NCBI GenBank assembly: GCA_964591455.1
Contig: CAZQDZ010000002.1
Location: forward strand, 1 to 64,000
Direction of reading: 5' to 3'
Origin: RFSX01 sp964591455
GTDB lineage: Bacteria; Bacteroidota; Bacteroidia; Chitinophagales; Saprospiraceae
Length of the DNA: 64,000 bases
In this document: positions 18,019 to 27,012 of the stretch, piece by piece
Layout: the number at the start of each line of letters is the position of its first letter
Position numbering within the stretch: the stretch's first letter is position 1
Translations under genes and position numbers: made by a program
The notes under the pieces: generated by a model
Told to the model about the DNA's origin: nothing
Database searches by the model: none
What the model saw: the letters and a program-made list of their open reading frames with translations, nothing else

Positions 18019-18580
18019 ATCCTTTCAGTTCTTCTTTAAGTTGAGGATTGCGCTCTACAATAGCAATCAATTTTTTTAGACAGAGGTGTTTTTTCTTTTT
18101 GATATAATCGACGGAGTTGGACCCTATCTTATCTGCAATCTCTCTTATCTTATACTTACGTGACCAAAGGACCAATATCTCTCTACAGTCCTCAGATATC
18201 TGACTCAGTAAATCTTCTAGTAATGATTTTCTGTCAAAATCAATCATGTAGGTCTCACTTAGTGTCAAATTATCATAGGCTATAGGCTCTACCTGCATCT
18301 TATTCTTTCTCAGCTCTGCATACCAATAATTCTTGGCAATTGTCTTAAGGTAGGCAATTGGTTTTGTTCTGAGTTTAAAGTCTGGTTTCATTGCCGTCCT
18401 GACAAAACTCAATATCGTATCATGAAATACAGATTGGTAGACTACCTTATCGTGCTTGCAAAGACTATTTATATAATCGCTCAAAGACCTATCTCCCAAT
18501 ATGATTTTGACGACATCCTCTTCTTTGCCTCTACGACAAAGCATTACGAGGTCATCTCCATAACTATTAATTGGTTTCAC
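18011..18580 (-). CDS. ECF-like RNA polymerase sigma factor
   Basis: 189 aa. Region 2 is recognisable around residues 45-95 (YQSVFHDTILSFVRTA, then KPIAYLKTIAKNYWYAELRK). Region 4 covers ~125-180 (DCREILVLWSRKYKIREIADKIG followed by a helix-turn-helix with KKKHLCLKKL). The length and lack of regions 1 and 3 fit an ECF sigma factor, though it is a divergent one of the type found beside CHAT proteins in Bacteroidota. The ATG at 18578-18580 starts the operon. It should direct RNA polymerase to a local regulon when released from the overlapping membrane protein. Confidence 0.85.
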   Translation of the reverse strand: MKPINSYGDDLVMLCRRGKEEDVVKIILGDRSLSDYINSLCKHDKVVYQSVFHDTILSFVRTAMKPDFKLRTKPIAYLKTIAKNYWYAELRKNKMQVEPIAYDNLTLSETYMIDFDRKSLLEDLLSQISEDCREILVLWSRKYKIREIADKIGSNSVDYIKKKKHLCLKKLIAIVERNPQLKEELKGYV

Positions 18581-18788
18581 TATATAGATGCATCAGTTAG
18601 CGATAAAGATACCTCAAATGTGGGAAAAGACTATAGGAGAAGAAAAATGTAGAGCTTCTCTATAAAATAGAAGATGGAGTAACTTTACAAGTATCGCCTT
18701 TTATCATATTGAAGTTCTATAATAATAGAATATTTACTGGGTAGTAATTTAGTCAGCTTTTTCAGCTATGAACAGTGACAAAGGGAAA

Positions 18789-18811
18789 AGCCCCTAATAA
18801 TTTCAGGGGCT
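18789..18811 (-). terminator. intrinsic terminator after DUF285 gene
   Basis: Perfect 7-bp stem AGCCCCT/AGGGGCT with a 9-nt loop. On the minus strand it is followed by TTTTCCCTTT. It lies 60 bases beyond the stop of the surface-protein gene that ends at 18871. Confidence 0.75.
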
Positions 18812-18870
18812 ATCCTTATATAGCTTAGTCTATATCAAACTAATACTAATAGTGCTAGCCTTAATTGAAA

Positions 18871-20718
18871 CTACTTCGGTTCAATAGCCCTTTCCATTGG
18901 CGTGCCAGATGTATTATTGTTTGTAGGATTACTAGGTGCTATAGGCAACATACCATCATCACAAGGTGCAATGTAGTATAATGCTCTTGTACCCAGCTCA
19001 GACTCAAAGGGTGGATTGAGTTCTATAAAATTGGTAGCTCTTATATCTACTAAGGTGTCTTGTCCTGAACCCGCTAATACTTTTCCTGTGAGTTTGATAA
19101 ATGTATCTGAGGAAAGGATAAAATCGGAAAGCGTATCAAGTGGGGTTATAAGTGTATCGACATCCAGAGAGGCGTAATCGCAGTAGATGGGACAAGACAC
19201 AGTAGCAAAACTATCTTGTGCACAACCAACAGCGTCTCCAGCAGCATTGTATGGAACTATAGAAACATATATGTCACTTCTGCATGGTAAATTATTCTGT
19301 GGACTATATGCCAAAGTATTTCCTAGGTCAACATTGTTCAGTATATCTGTGCCATTAGGACTCGTGCCTAAAGTTAGGCGATATCCACTAGCAGAACTAA
19401 CACTATTCCAAAATAAATCTGTTGTTAGAACAACATTGACAGCGCCATTACTTGGAAAAGTAAGATTCGTACAAAATGGCGGTACATTAGCACAGTTAAA
19501 ACTATCTCCTGAAAAACTCCAGCCATGATTATTAATCAAATCATCTCTAGATGAAACACTATTACAATACTCTAGCCCCCTAGCGCCTAGATTCTCATTT
19601 GAACAAACATTTTGAGTAGCCCACCCTATTAATGTATTGTCATAGTTTATAGCACTCATTCCACAGAAATCCAGCATATTTCGAAAGTCAGTTACAGAAG
19701 CTATATCCCAACTACCTAAATCTGAATCAAAAGATGTTGCATTTTCAAACATTCCCATCATATGGTTTACTGTAGAAACGTCCCATGCACTTATGTCTTG
19801 ATTAAAAGAAGTTGCAGAGTTAAACATGTCAGACATGTTTGTCACATTACTTACATCCCAGTTACTAATATCTTGATCAAATGCATTAGCATTTTGAAAC
19901 GTGAATTCCATTAGAGTGACACTACTAACATCCCAATTGCCAATATCTTGATTGAACTTAGGTGCATTAGTGAACATTAAACTCATACTGGTGACACTAC
20001 TGACATCCCAGCCACCTATATCTTGATTAAAATCGGAAGCATTACTGAACATGCCACGCATATTAGTTACACTACTAACGTCCCAGCCACCTATATCTTG
20101 ATTAAATCTATTAGCCTGACCAAACATATTTCTCATGTTCGTTACATTACTTACATCCCAATTGCCAATATCTTGATTAAATAAGGATACTATTGTTGAT
20201 GCACCTGCAAACATACCTGCCATATCCGTGATATTGCTGACATCCCATCCTCCTATATCCTCATTGAATAATGGTACAATACCAAACATACTAGCCAATG
20301 AGGTCACATTCGATAAATCTGGTACATCAGTCGCTAAACCTTCAAGATTTCGACAACCAAAAAATGCCCTTTCCATACTTGCCCATACTATGTCTCCCCA
20401 TTGGTCAATAGAAGTTATCTTTTCGTGATCAAGAGAGTTATCAAAGAATATTCGAGGGAAATTACCTTTAATCGCGACCTGATATGTGCCAGTAGTTCCG
20501 TAATCGTGAGTAATATTTCCAGTCACACCAAAGACATCATAAGTGCCATCATTCTCCCAGTCTACATCATAACTATAGCCAGCGCCCGTGGTGGGAATAG
20601 TGATGCAAGAACTGCAGGATGATCCTGGATTATCTGTTTTCCAGGTGGTAATAAACGGTGCTTGTGCAGAAATGGTTGTCGTGATAGACAGCAGTGTAAG
20701 AATATTTAGAATTTTCAT
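18871..20718 (-). CDS. BspA-like DUF285 repeat surface protein
   Basis: 615-aa exported protein with a signal peptide (residues 1-18, ending TISAQA). Residues ~20-115 are a PKD-like/DUF285 leader (SCSSCITIPT, DYGTTGTYQVAI). Residues ~120-370 carry about nine ~25-residue DUF285 repeats of the form FNQDIGxWDVSxVTxM. A fibronectin-like segment with Cys pairs follows (~400-510). The tail ends NTSGTPMERAIEPK with no T9SS sorting domain visible. DUF285 proteins are leucine-rich-repeat-like surface adhesins in several phyla. A decayed LuxR-type HTH gene lies directly upstream, mirroring the intact HTH before the collagen operon. Confidence 0.88.
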   Translation of the reverse strand: MKILNILTLLSITTTISAQAPFITTWKTDNPGSSCSSCITIPTTGAGYSYDVDWENDGTYDVFGVTGNITHDYGTTGTYQVAIKGNFPRIFFDNSLDHEKITSIDQWGDIVWASMERAFFGCRNLEGLATDVPDLSNVTSLASMFGIVPLFNEDIGGWDVSNITDMAGMFAGASTIVSLFNQDIGNWDVSNVTNMRNMFGQANRFNQDIGGWDVSSVTNMRGMFSNASDFNQDIGGWDVSSVTSMSLMFTNAPKFNQDIGNWDVSSVTLMEFTFQNANAFDQDISNWDVSNVTNMSDMFNSATSFNQDISAWDVSTVNHMMGMFENATSFDSDLGSWDIASVTDFRNMLDFCGMSAINYDNTLIGWATQNVCSNENLGARGLEYCNSVSSRDDLINNHGWSFSGDSFNCANVPPFCTNLTFPSNGAVNVVLTTDLFWNSVSSASGYRLTLGTSPNGTDILNNVDLGNTLAYSPQNNLPCRSDIYVSIVPYNAAGDAVGCAQDSFATVSCPIYCDYASLDVDTLITPLDTLSDFILSSDTFIKLTGKVLAGSGQDTLVDIRATNFIELNPPFESELGTRALYYIAPCDDGMLPIAPSNPTNNNTSGTPMERAIEPK

Positions 20719-20750
20719 TTTGAGTTACATGATTGTTTAAATTAGTTTTT

Positions 20751-20905
20751 TCAAGAAATTATCCTCAGCAAGCCCAACTCAAAACCTCTCCTCACCAACC
20801 CTGTGCTCTTCTTTACATCCAGTTTCAGAATTAGGTTTTTACGGTAACTATGTATTGTATGATGGCTGAGAAATAATTATTTGTCTATCTCGTTGTCAAT
20901 ATACT
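20751..20905 (-). pseudogene. decayed LuxR-type HTH regulator
   Basis: Minus-strand remnant matching the C-terminal half of the intact HTH protein at 27013-27267. The translation reads YIDNEIDK, stop, then LFLSHHTIHSYRKNL, KLDVKKSTGLVRRGFELG, followed by GLLRIIS and a stop at 20751-20753. A TAA stands where the intact copy has a Lys codon (between DKEIGK and KLFLSHH), and the N-terminal part is lost. It ends 32 bases before the DUF285 gene start. In the intact locus the HTH gene ends 35 bases before its operon, so the two layouts are parallel. Confidence 0.85.
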
Positions 20906-21006
20906 TAAAAGTCTAAATTTCATTGCTTTAAAAAGTAAGAATTTGACAAGCGGTATTACTTAAACAACAAGCGGTTACTTGCGATAAATAATCGGAAAAA
21001 AATTCC

Positions 21007-22956
21007 TTAGAAGAAATATATACATTCATGTATTCTGAATAAAGAGTTTGACCCACTGTTAACTCTTGTTCCAGGTAACAGTCTAATTCTGGTACCTGAA
21101 ACATGCTCTGTATTTGAACCAGAATTTATTATCGCCTTTGTAGTCATTTCTTGGTCAAAACAAAAATTATTGCTTGAAATAACTACATTAGGTTGATCTT
21201 CTATTACTGAACAAATTTCTTCCAAACCACTTCCTGATGCTATCAATGAAAAATCTTGAGAACCTAAAGCTAATGCTCCTTCTGCCTTAACTGTAATAAT
21301 CTCTACCCCATTAGGAAAACGATAATCCAATCTTTCCACGTTGTCCAAATCATTATCTTCCTTCGTAGCTGGATTAGTAGGATTATTGGGATCTAACACC
21401 CACGGTCGTTGCTGAAAATTTGGCGAATTACTTTCTCTTGCAATCAAATCTAGGTCATTGACAAGATTTGGCGTAGAGGTTTCTGTCGTCTGACTTGTGC
21501 CTGCTTCATCACTATAAGCCATCGTAATGTCAATTCCTGAACCATGAATACAACTTCCAATAAAACCATATGATATATCTTGACCATTATGTGTGTCCTC
21601 TATTATAGTTGTTGCTGAGGTCATAGAATCGTCTTCTGTAATTATGTTGGCAGCTTCTTCAGCATTCAATAGTCCCCAACCAAACTGATAATCAGGACCA
21701 AGATTTCCTAAATCTGTTGCCGTATGAATCATTAATCCTTTAAGTGTGGCATTACGCATAAAATTGCCAGTACCATTTAAATCCTCATAATATTCTTGTA
21801 ACAATAGTGCTGAACCAGCCACATTTGGACTAGACATTGATGTCCCTGATTTTGTATTGTAATCAGAATCATCATCATCTTCTGAGCTATTTAACGTTTG
21901 TCCATGTCCAACTAAATCTGGTTTTATTCTTCCGTCATCCGTTGGGCCCCATCCTGAAAATGTTGTCATCACAGTAGTTGAGCCAGAACCATCTACAGCA
22001 CCGACAGTTAAAATATTTTTTGCAGTCCCAGAAGTTGGTATTGAATTGTATCCATTGTTGTCAAAAACACCATCCCCTAGCGGATGTATATTCGGATCAT
22101 ATGTAATAGGATTGTTACTAGGATTCAATATTGTAGTTCCAGGAAATGGATTGTCATCTCTATCATTTCCTGCAGATTTGACAATCAAACTATTCGGATG
22201 GATAACACTGTGTAAATCCCAAAGTGTCGCCGCAGAATCGTACAGCCCAAAATCAACATCTTCTCCGCCCCCCACAAATGTTGAATTTCCGTCAATCCAT
22301 TGCCAAAAGCCAGTAGCATCATCTAAAGACCAACCGCTTACTGTACCATATGAATGATTGGAAACAAGCATGCCTGAGCTTGCTCTCAAATCAATTTCAT
22401 TAAATCTATTTATAAGGTCAAATGCCCAAAGGTCAGCATTAGGTGCCATACCCTTTGCTGAAGAATTACCTGTACCATTGCCTACTAAAGTGCCAGCTAC
22501 ATGTGTACCATGTTCAGATGGAGAGGCTCCGTTATCTCCGTGCAATCCTGTTGTCACTGTATTTAAGTTCTCATGTGTAGTTCTTGGTATTGCAAATCCC
22601 TCATCATTTGCTTCCCATATACCAATACTAAATCCAGTACCATCAAGATTTAAACCTAAGGATCCACCTGAATGTAACTCATCAGTATTTGTTACTCCAG
22701 CAGCAACCGAATTATCAATAGTAAAATATCTAATTTCGTTTTTAAAATCTAAGTCTCTAACATTTATAGTGTCTAATCCCATACTAATAGCTAACTCTCT
22801 TGCTATAGCATATTTATCGTTCTCTAATTTTTTTAGATCTTCTATCTCATTTAATCTATCTGCTTTAATAGCCTCAGTAATCTTTGAAACATCAGTCTGC
22901 GAAACCAAAATATTTGGAAGATTAAATAACGTGATAAAAAAAATTATTTTTCTCAT
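21007..22956 (-). CDS. exported subtilisin-like (S8) serine protease
   Basis: 649 aa, last gene of a four-to-five-gene operon; its start overlaps the preceding collagen-like gene by 4 bases. It has a signal peptide (residues 1-19, ending NILVSQ). Catalytic His149 is in EHGTHVAG, the oxyanion Asn in VKSAGNDRD, and catalytic Ser373 in GTSMSSPNVAG. The expected Asp in the usual IGIWDxG is replaced: the sequence reads IGIWEANDEG, so Glu115 stands at that place and D118 is the nearest Asp. The C-terminal region (~590-645, NSGSNTEHVSGTRIRLLPGT) matches the 3-coathanger stack found in bacteroidete exported proteins; no classical T9SS sorting domain is seen. It probably processes its operon partners or outside proteins. 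Confidence 0.9.
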   Translation of the reverse strand: MRKIIFFITLFNLPNILVSQTDVSKITEAIKADRLNEIEDLKKLENDKYAIARELAISMGLDTINVRDLDFKNEIRYFTIDNSVAAGVTNTDELHSGGSLGLNLDGTGFSIGIWEANDEGFAIPRTTHENLNTVTTGLHGDNGASPSEHGTHVAGTLVGNGTGNSSAKGMAPNADLWAFDLINRFNEIDLRASSGMLVSNHSYGTVSGWSLDDATGFWQWIDGNSTFVGGGEDVDFGLYDSAATLWDLHSVIHPNSLIVKSAGNDRDDNPFPGTTILNPSNNPITYDPNIHPLGDGVFDNNGYNSIPTSGTAKNILTVGAVDGSGSTTVMTTFSGWGPTDDGRIKPDLVGHGQTLNSSEDDDDSDYNTKSGTSMSSPNVAGSALLLQEYYEDLNGTGNFMRNATLKGLMIHTATDLGNLGPDYQFGWGLLNAEEAANIITEDDSMTSATTIIEDTHNGQDISYGFIGSCIHGSGIDITMAYSDEAGTSQTTETSTPNLVNDLDLIARESNSPNFQQRPWVLDPNNPTNPATKEDNDLDNVERLDYRFPNGVEIITVKAEGALALGSQDFSLIASGSGLEEICSVIEDQPNVVISSNNFCFDQEMTTKAIINSGSNTEHVSGTRIRLLPGTRVNSGSNSLFRIHECIYFF

Positions 22957-24080
22957 AACCTTAGTTTTTTAAGTTCCTCTTTTATGGATTTGTTCTCTTT
23001 GTCTATCTCAATTAAATAAAGTGTAAGCTCTTCAATTTTTTCCATCATCTTTCTTTGCATCTCCCCTAATGGTAAACCCTCCTTTTCTATCTCTTTTGCT
23101 GAAGGAATATTTGGCAAATGACCATGTTCAGATATGTAGTTGGACACTTCTTCTAATGGCCTAAGTTTATATTTTTCTTCAAAAACATAGTCAGGCCAGT
23201 TGCCAGAAAGTTCGACCTGGACTTCTTCAAAAATTGCCTTGCCATCTACATTTAATAGAAATCCAGTTGCAACTTCTGACGTACCTATAGATGTTGCGCC
23301 GTTTGCATTGACTTGAAATACTTTAGTGGTTCCACGACTGCATTCAATTATTTGTGTACCATCTGCTGAACCTGCTCCAACAGTTAAATTTACTAGATCA
23401 CTAGCACCTGTCATATCACCTGTTGTAAAGTCTACCATTTCAATATCTGATCCATCACTAACTACATGGAATAAACTCGTTGGGTTTACGATACCCACAC
23501 CTACGTTATTCGTATCATAATATATCTCAGTGCCATTCTGATTCCATATGGTATTGCCAATTGGGCCTTGCGGGCCTTGGTTTCCAGCTGGACCTTGCGG
23601 ACCCTGTGGCCCTTGTAGTCCATTCTGTCCAGAAGGTCCCTGTGGGCCTTGGGGTCCTGCCGGACCTGTTTGACCTTGTGGACCCTGCGGGCCTTGTGGT
23701 CCAGCTTGTCCATTCTGTCCTGAAGGGCCTTGTGGACCCTGAGGACCAGATGGTCCCTGTGCTCCTGTAGCTCCTAAACAGTCCAATGCATCATAAACGC
23801 CATCTCCATTTGCGTCTTCCATGCCGTCGCCTACACCATTGCCGTTAAGGTCCCAACAATGTATGCCGTCTTGTCCTGGAGCACCAGCTTGGCTAAGGGA
23901 TTGCCAAACACCATTAATGAGTCCCTCGAATTCTGTCCCATTATATCTTATAGTTCCATCAATTGTGGAGGTGGTGTTGTTCCCTATTATTACTCCATGT
24001 ACAGCGTCGATAGTGCCATTTTGCTGTGAGTAACCCAACAGGGAAAAAAATATGAATATTGCAGTTATTATTTTTTTCAT
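22953..24080 (-). CDS. collagen-like exported protein with C-terminal coiled coil
   Basis: 375 aa. Signal peptide (residues 1-18), a beta-rich head including a Ca-loop-like DLNGNGVGDGMEDANGDG (~74-91), then Gly-X-Y collagen repeats (mostly GPQGPQ, GPSGQNG, ~104-185). The C-terminal part ends in a segment beginning YVFEEKYKLRPLEEV and HGHLPNIPSAKEI, followed by a coiled coil. This ending is shared by many bacteroidete fibre proteins, where it probably trimerises the stalk. It lies 2 bases after the S74 collagen-like gene and overlaps the S8 protease gene by 4 bases. Likely a trimeric surface fibre. Confidence 0.88.
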   Translation of the reverse strand: MKKIITAIFIFFSLLGYSQQNGTIDAVHGVIIGNNTTSTIDGTIRYNGTEFEGLINGVWQSLSQAGAPGQDGIHCWDLNGNGVGDGMEDANGDGVYDALDCLGATGAQGPSGPQGPQGPSGQNGQAGPQGPQGPQGQTGPAGPQGPQGPSGQNGLQGPQGPQGPAGNQGPQGPIGNTIWNQNGTEIYYDTNNVGVGIVNPTSLFHVVSDGSDIEMVDFTTGDMTGASDLVNLTVGAGSADGTQIIECSRGTTKVFQVNANGATSIGTSEVATGFLLNVDGKAIFEEVQVELSGNWPDYVFEEKYKLRPLEEVSNYISEHGHLPNIPSAKEIEKEGLPLGEMQRKMMEKIEELTLYLIEIDKENKSIKEELKKLRL

Positions 24081-24082
24081 GA

Positions 24083-26488
24083 TTATTTGTTCTCTAGTTT
24101 TTCGATTCTTTCTATCAGTGAATTAATTACTTCATCTTGTGCCTTAATTGTTTTTATCAGTTTTAGATTGTCATTCTTATTACTATCTATTAATGCTTGT
24201 TGTTCCTGAATGGCAGAAGTAAGAATTGGAATAAAGCCCATAATATTTATACCCAATTTAGTTTGAGTATTTGAAGATTCTTCTTCAATTAAATTATCTA
24301 CTAAATCAGGAAAAACTTCCTGGACCTCTTGTGCTATGAATCCAAAACTCTTAGCATCCATTTTATAATTATAAAAGTAACTTGATGGTTTTAACTTAAG
24401 AACATTAGAGAGTTGTCCACTTAGTTGGAGAATATTACTTTTTAATCTTCTATCAGAAGCAGGAAAATATGACCCGTCTTCTCTTATACCTGCAACACTA
24501 CTATTGCTATTGTCATTAAAAAACAAAAGACTCCCAGAGGTATTACTAACACCAAGAAGAAAATAATCAGCCCCATTTGACATTCTAAATGAAGAATTGT
24601 TATTATCATCTATATGAAGATTATTAGAAGGTGAAGTTGTGCCCACTCCTAGTCTGCCATCAGTAGTAAGTGTCATTTGAGTAGTATTATTTGCAATAAA
24701 TCTCAAATCATGATTCGTACTTGTACCTACTAGACCTGTTGATGTGGTAACGCCAAATCTGTTATTCACACCATTAGAATTATCTAATCTAATTGTCTGA
24801 GTGCCTGATCCCCCTGTTATATGGATTCGTGTCTGAGGACTATTTGTCCCTATACCCACCCTTGTACTATTTCCGTCAATAAATAATTTTGGCATACTGT
24901 TACCAAACACTTCTATTCCACCTGGCGTAATTTGTACGTCAGCAGATGCACTTCCTACTCCTATGAATGTAGGCGAAGCAGAAAAACTACTACTTCCACT
25001 TCCTATCACTAATTCATTTTCTGTAAAGAAGGTACTACAGGTAGGTCCTATACAATCATAACCCATTCTGTCATGATCATATACGGTCGCACCAGGAAAC
25101 AAATCAGTAAATCGTAATCCATCAGCATCCAATGAAGTAGAACCTCCAACAGTACCCGATACAATACCTCCAGGACCATATCTCCAAGCAGGTCCGCTAT
25201 TAAATATAATTCCTTGTAATGGATCTAATTCAAGAGTTGCTTGTGGACTTACAACTGGATTTCTGATTCTTGCTTTTAGTCCTACGTATTCTATCTGATC
25301 TGTCAACCCACCAAAGTTGGACCAGAAACCACTACCAGAAGCACCAGGAGGACCTGTAGCACCTGTCTGTCCTGGGGGACCTTGTGATCCTGTGGCTCCA
25401 GTCTGACCTGGAGGACCTTGTTGGCCAGGAGCACCTTGCGGGCCTGGAGTACCTGGTGGACCCGTTGCACCTGGCTGTCCAGGCGGGCCTGGCTGACCCA
25501 TTTCACCTGATTGGCCCTGAGGACCAGGAAGTCCTTGCGGCCCTGTAGCTCCGGGTTGTCCAGTTGCCCCAGAAGGTCCTTGAAGATTGACTTGTTGTCC
25601 AACTGATCCATCAGGATTCTCGAAACTTAGTGAGGTTCCATTCCAGAAATGTTGTGGTCTATCTCCCTTTGGGCCTGCTGGTCCAGTCTGGCCTGGAGGA
25701 CCAGTTTGTCCTTGTAAGCCTTGTGACCCTGGTGTTCCAGTTGGACCAGGTACGCCTTGTGGTCCAGTCGCACCAGTTTGCCCAGGAGGTCCTACTTGGC
25801 CCGGTTGACCTGTAGCCCCAGTAGATCCTTGAGGACCTACTTCACCAGGAGGACCTTGAATCTGACCTACGTTATCAAAACCACTGCCATTCCACACATG
25901 TCCATTACCGTCATTCTGTGTGATAAACATGTCACCGACATCCCCTGGATAGTTAGTAGGTAATTGGCTCGCGTTTGGAACTGAACCTACTATCTTAACA
26001 CCCGTACCTGCATCACCTTGCTCACCCCTAGGGCCTTGGGGACCTGGAATTCCTTGCGCTCCTTGAGGACCAGCAGGGCCTTGTGCCCCAGCAGGACCTT
26101 GTTGGCCTCCATTGAGTGCATGCAAGGCTACAGGGACCGCATTTATTGGTTGAGTTCCCATATTGACATAATTATTCCCTCCATCCACATCAATATCAGT
26201 TCTCATGGAAAGACTTCTACTCCAATCTATATCAGTGAAGTTTTGAGCTGATTGTCCTTGACCTATTGTTATATTAAAAAATCCAAGGTCAGAACTGAAT
26301 ACTGTATGTGTTTCAGAATAAAGGATATTATCACCTTCTAAGATGGATATACGTAATCCTAGAAGTTGGTTTTGAAGTGGCGCTAAACTTGCGTCCCTGG
26401 CAATGCCTTGATAGTTGAATCCTATATTCTGAGCGGAAATACACACAAATCCAAATAGGAGACAACTTATAAGTAATAATTTTTTCAT
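24083..26488 (-). CDS. collagen-like fibre protein with S74 intramolecular chaperone
   Basis: 801 aa. Signal peptide (residues 1-19), an N-terminal beta domain common to bacteroidete fibre proteins (FNYQGIARDASLAPLQNQ, ~24-125), three collagen blocks (~128-165, ~212-275, ~300-400), a beta-rich region with repeats, and a C-terminal S74 domain (~670-770). The S74 Ser-Lys dyad is present: S678 and K683 in SDRRLK, with SFGFIAQEVQEVFPD downstream. S74 domains of phage tail fibres act as trimerising chaperones that then cut themselves off. It follows the small T9SS-sorted gene by 9 bases. The protein is probably a trimeric fibre whose C-terminal domain is released after folding. Confidence 0.9.
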   Translation of the reverse strand: MKKLLLISCLLFGFVCISAQNIGFNYQGIARDASLAPLQNQLLGLRISILEGDNILYSETHTVFSSDLGFFNITIGQGQSAQNFTDIDWSRSLSMRTDIDVDGGNNYVNMGTQPINAVPVALHALNGGQQGPAGAQGPAGPQGAQGIPGPQGPRGEQGDAGTGVKIVGSVPNASQLPTNYPGDVGDMFITQNDGNGHVWNGSGFDNVGQIQGPPGEVGPQGSTGATGQPGQVGPPGQTGATGPQGVPGPTGTPGSQGLQGQTGPPGQTGPAGPKGDRPQHFWNGTSLSFENPDGSVGQQVNLQGPSGATGQPGATGPQGLPGPQGQSGEMGQPGPPGQPGATGPPGTPGPQGAPGQQGPPGQTGATGSQGPPGQTGATGPPGASGSGFWSNFGGLTDQIEYVGLKARIRNPVVSPQATLELDPLQGIIFNSGPAWRYGPGGIVSGTVGGSTSLDADGLRFTDLFPGATVYDHDRMGYDCIGPTCSTFFTENELVIGSGSSSFSASPTFIGVGSASADVQITPGGIEVFGNSMPKLFIDGNSTRVGIGTNSPQTRIHITGGSGTQTIRLDNSNGVNNRFGVTTSTGLVGTSTNHDLRFIANNTTQMTLTTDGRLGVGTTSPSNNLHIDDNNNSSFRMSNGADYFLLGVSNTSGSLLFFNDNSNSSVAGIREDGSYFPASDRRLKSNILQLSGQLSNVLKLKPSSYFYNYKMDAKSFGFIAQEVQEVFPDLVDNLIEEESSNTQTKLGINIMGFIPILTSAIQEQQALIDSNKNDNLKLIKTIKAQDEVINSLIERIEKLENK

Positions 26489-26497
26489 CTTCTTATT

Positions 26498-26977
26498 TTA
26501 ATTGGCTTTAAATAATTTATATGAATTTGTTCCTTTCTCTTTGTCTTTAATCAGCATGTAATAAATACCCGACTCTTCGGATTGAAAATTTATTTTCAGT
26601 GTTTGATTAAATGTGTTATGTTTTAATAATCTTCCTGAAGCGTCAAACAAGAGGCACTCTAAATCTGAGTCATCTATTGCTAATATTTCTAGGTGATTAA
26701 AAAATGGATTCGGAAATACCTTAACATCATGTATTAAATTTTCATCATCGGTACTTGTAATCAAGCCGAGCCCTTGAAAAAATCCTTCTGAAAGGACAAT
26801 GTCATTGTTTGTTCTATACTCAACAAAACTCTCTCCCAATATCCAATGCAATTGATTATTCTCAGCAGAGGAGGCATTTGAAATCAATGTTGGTTCTATA
26901 GTGACACTTTGTGTATATCCAGATATGTAAATCATGGACAGACATATAATTTTTATAATTGTAAAATGTGATTTCAT
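26498..26977 (-). CDS. small exported protein with T9SS type A sorting domain
   Basis: 159 aa. It has a signal peptide (residues 1-22, ending SGYTQ), about 60 residues of unrecognised sequence (LHWILGESFVEYRT is typical of bacteroidete T9SS cargo), then a complete type A C-terminal sorting domain (~82-159: DVKVFPNPFFNHLEI, LFDASGRLLKH, SGIYYMLIKD). It therefore consists of little besides the export signals. As first structural gene of the collagen/S8 operon, it could be an outer-membrane-displayed anchor or partner for the fibres. It starts 35 bases after the HTH regulator gene. Confidence 0.87.
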   Translation of the reverse strand: MKSHFTIIKIICLSMIYISGYTQSVTIEPTLISNASSAENNQLHWILGESFVEYRTNNDIVLSEGFFQGLGLITSTDDENLIHDVKVFPNPFFNHLEILAIDDSDLECLLFDASGRLLKHNTFNQTLKINFQSEESGIYYMLIKDKEKGTNSYKLFKAN

Positions 26978-27012
26978 GTCTTCAGATGTTTGTTTTCTTA
27001 CGTAAGTTATAT

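Noticed and set aside
19700..20300. ~75-bp tandem DNA repeats
   Set aside because: They encode the 25-residue DUF285 repeats; no evidence for a non-coding element.
23540..23770. Tandem short repeats resembling a repeat array or CRISPR
   Set aside because: They are Gly-X-Y codons of the collagen-like protein; no spacers of constant length and the frame is coding throughout.
25320..26110. Long open frames on the opposite strand of the collagen-like gene
   Set aside because: They arise from the Gly/Pro/Gln-rich codon pattern read backwards (biased residues, no domain); the S74 collagen-like gene explains the region.
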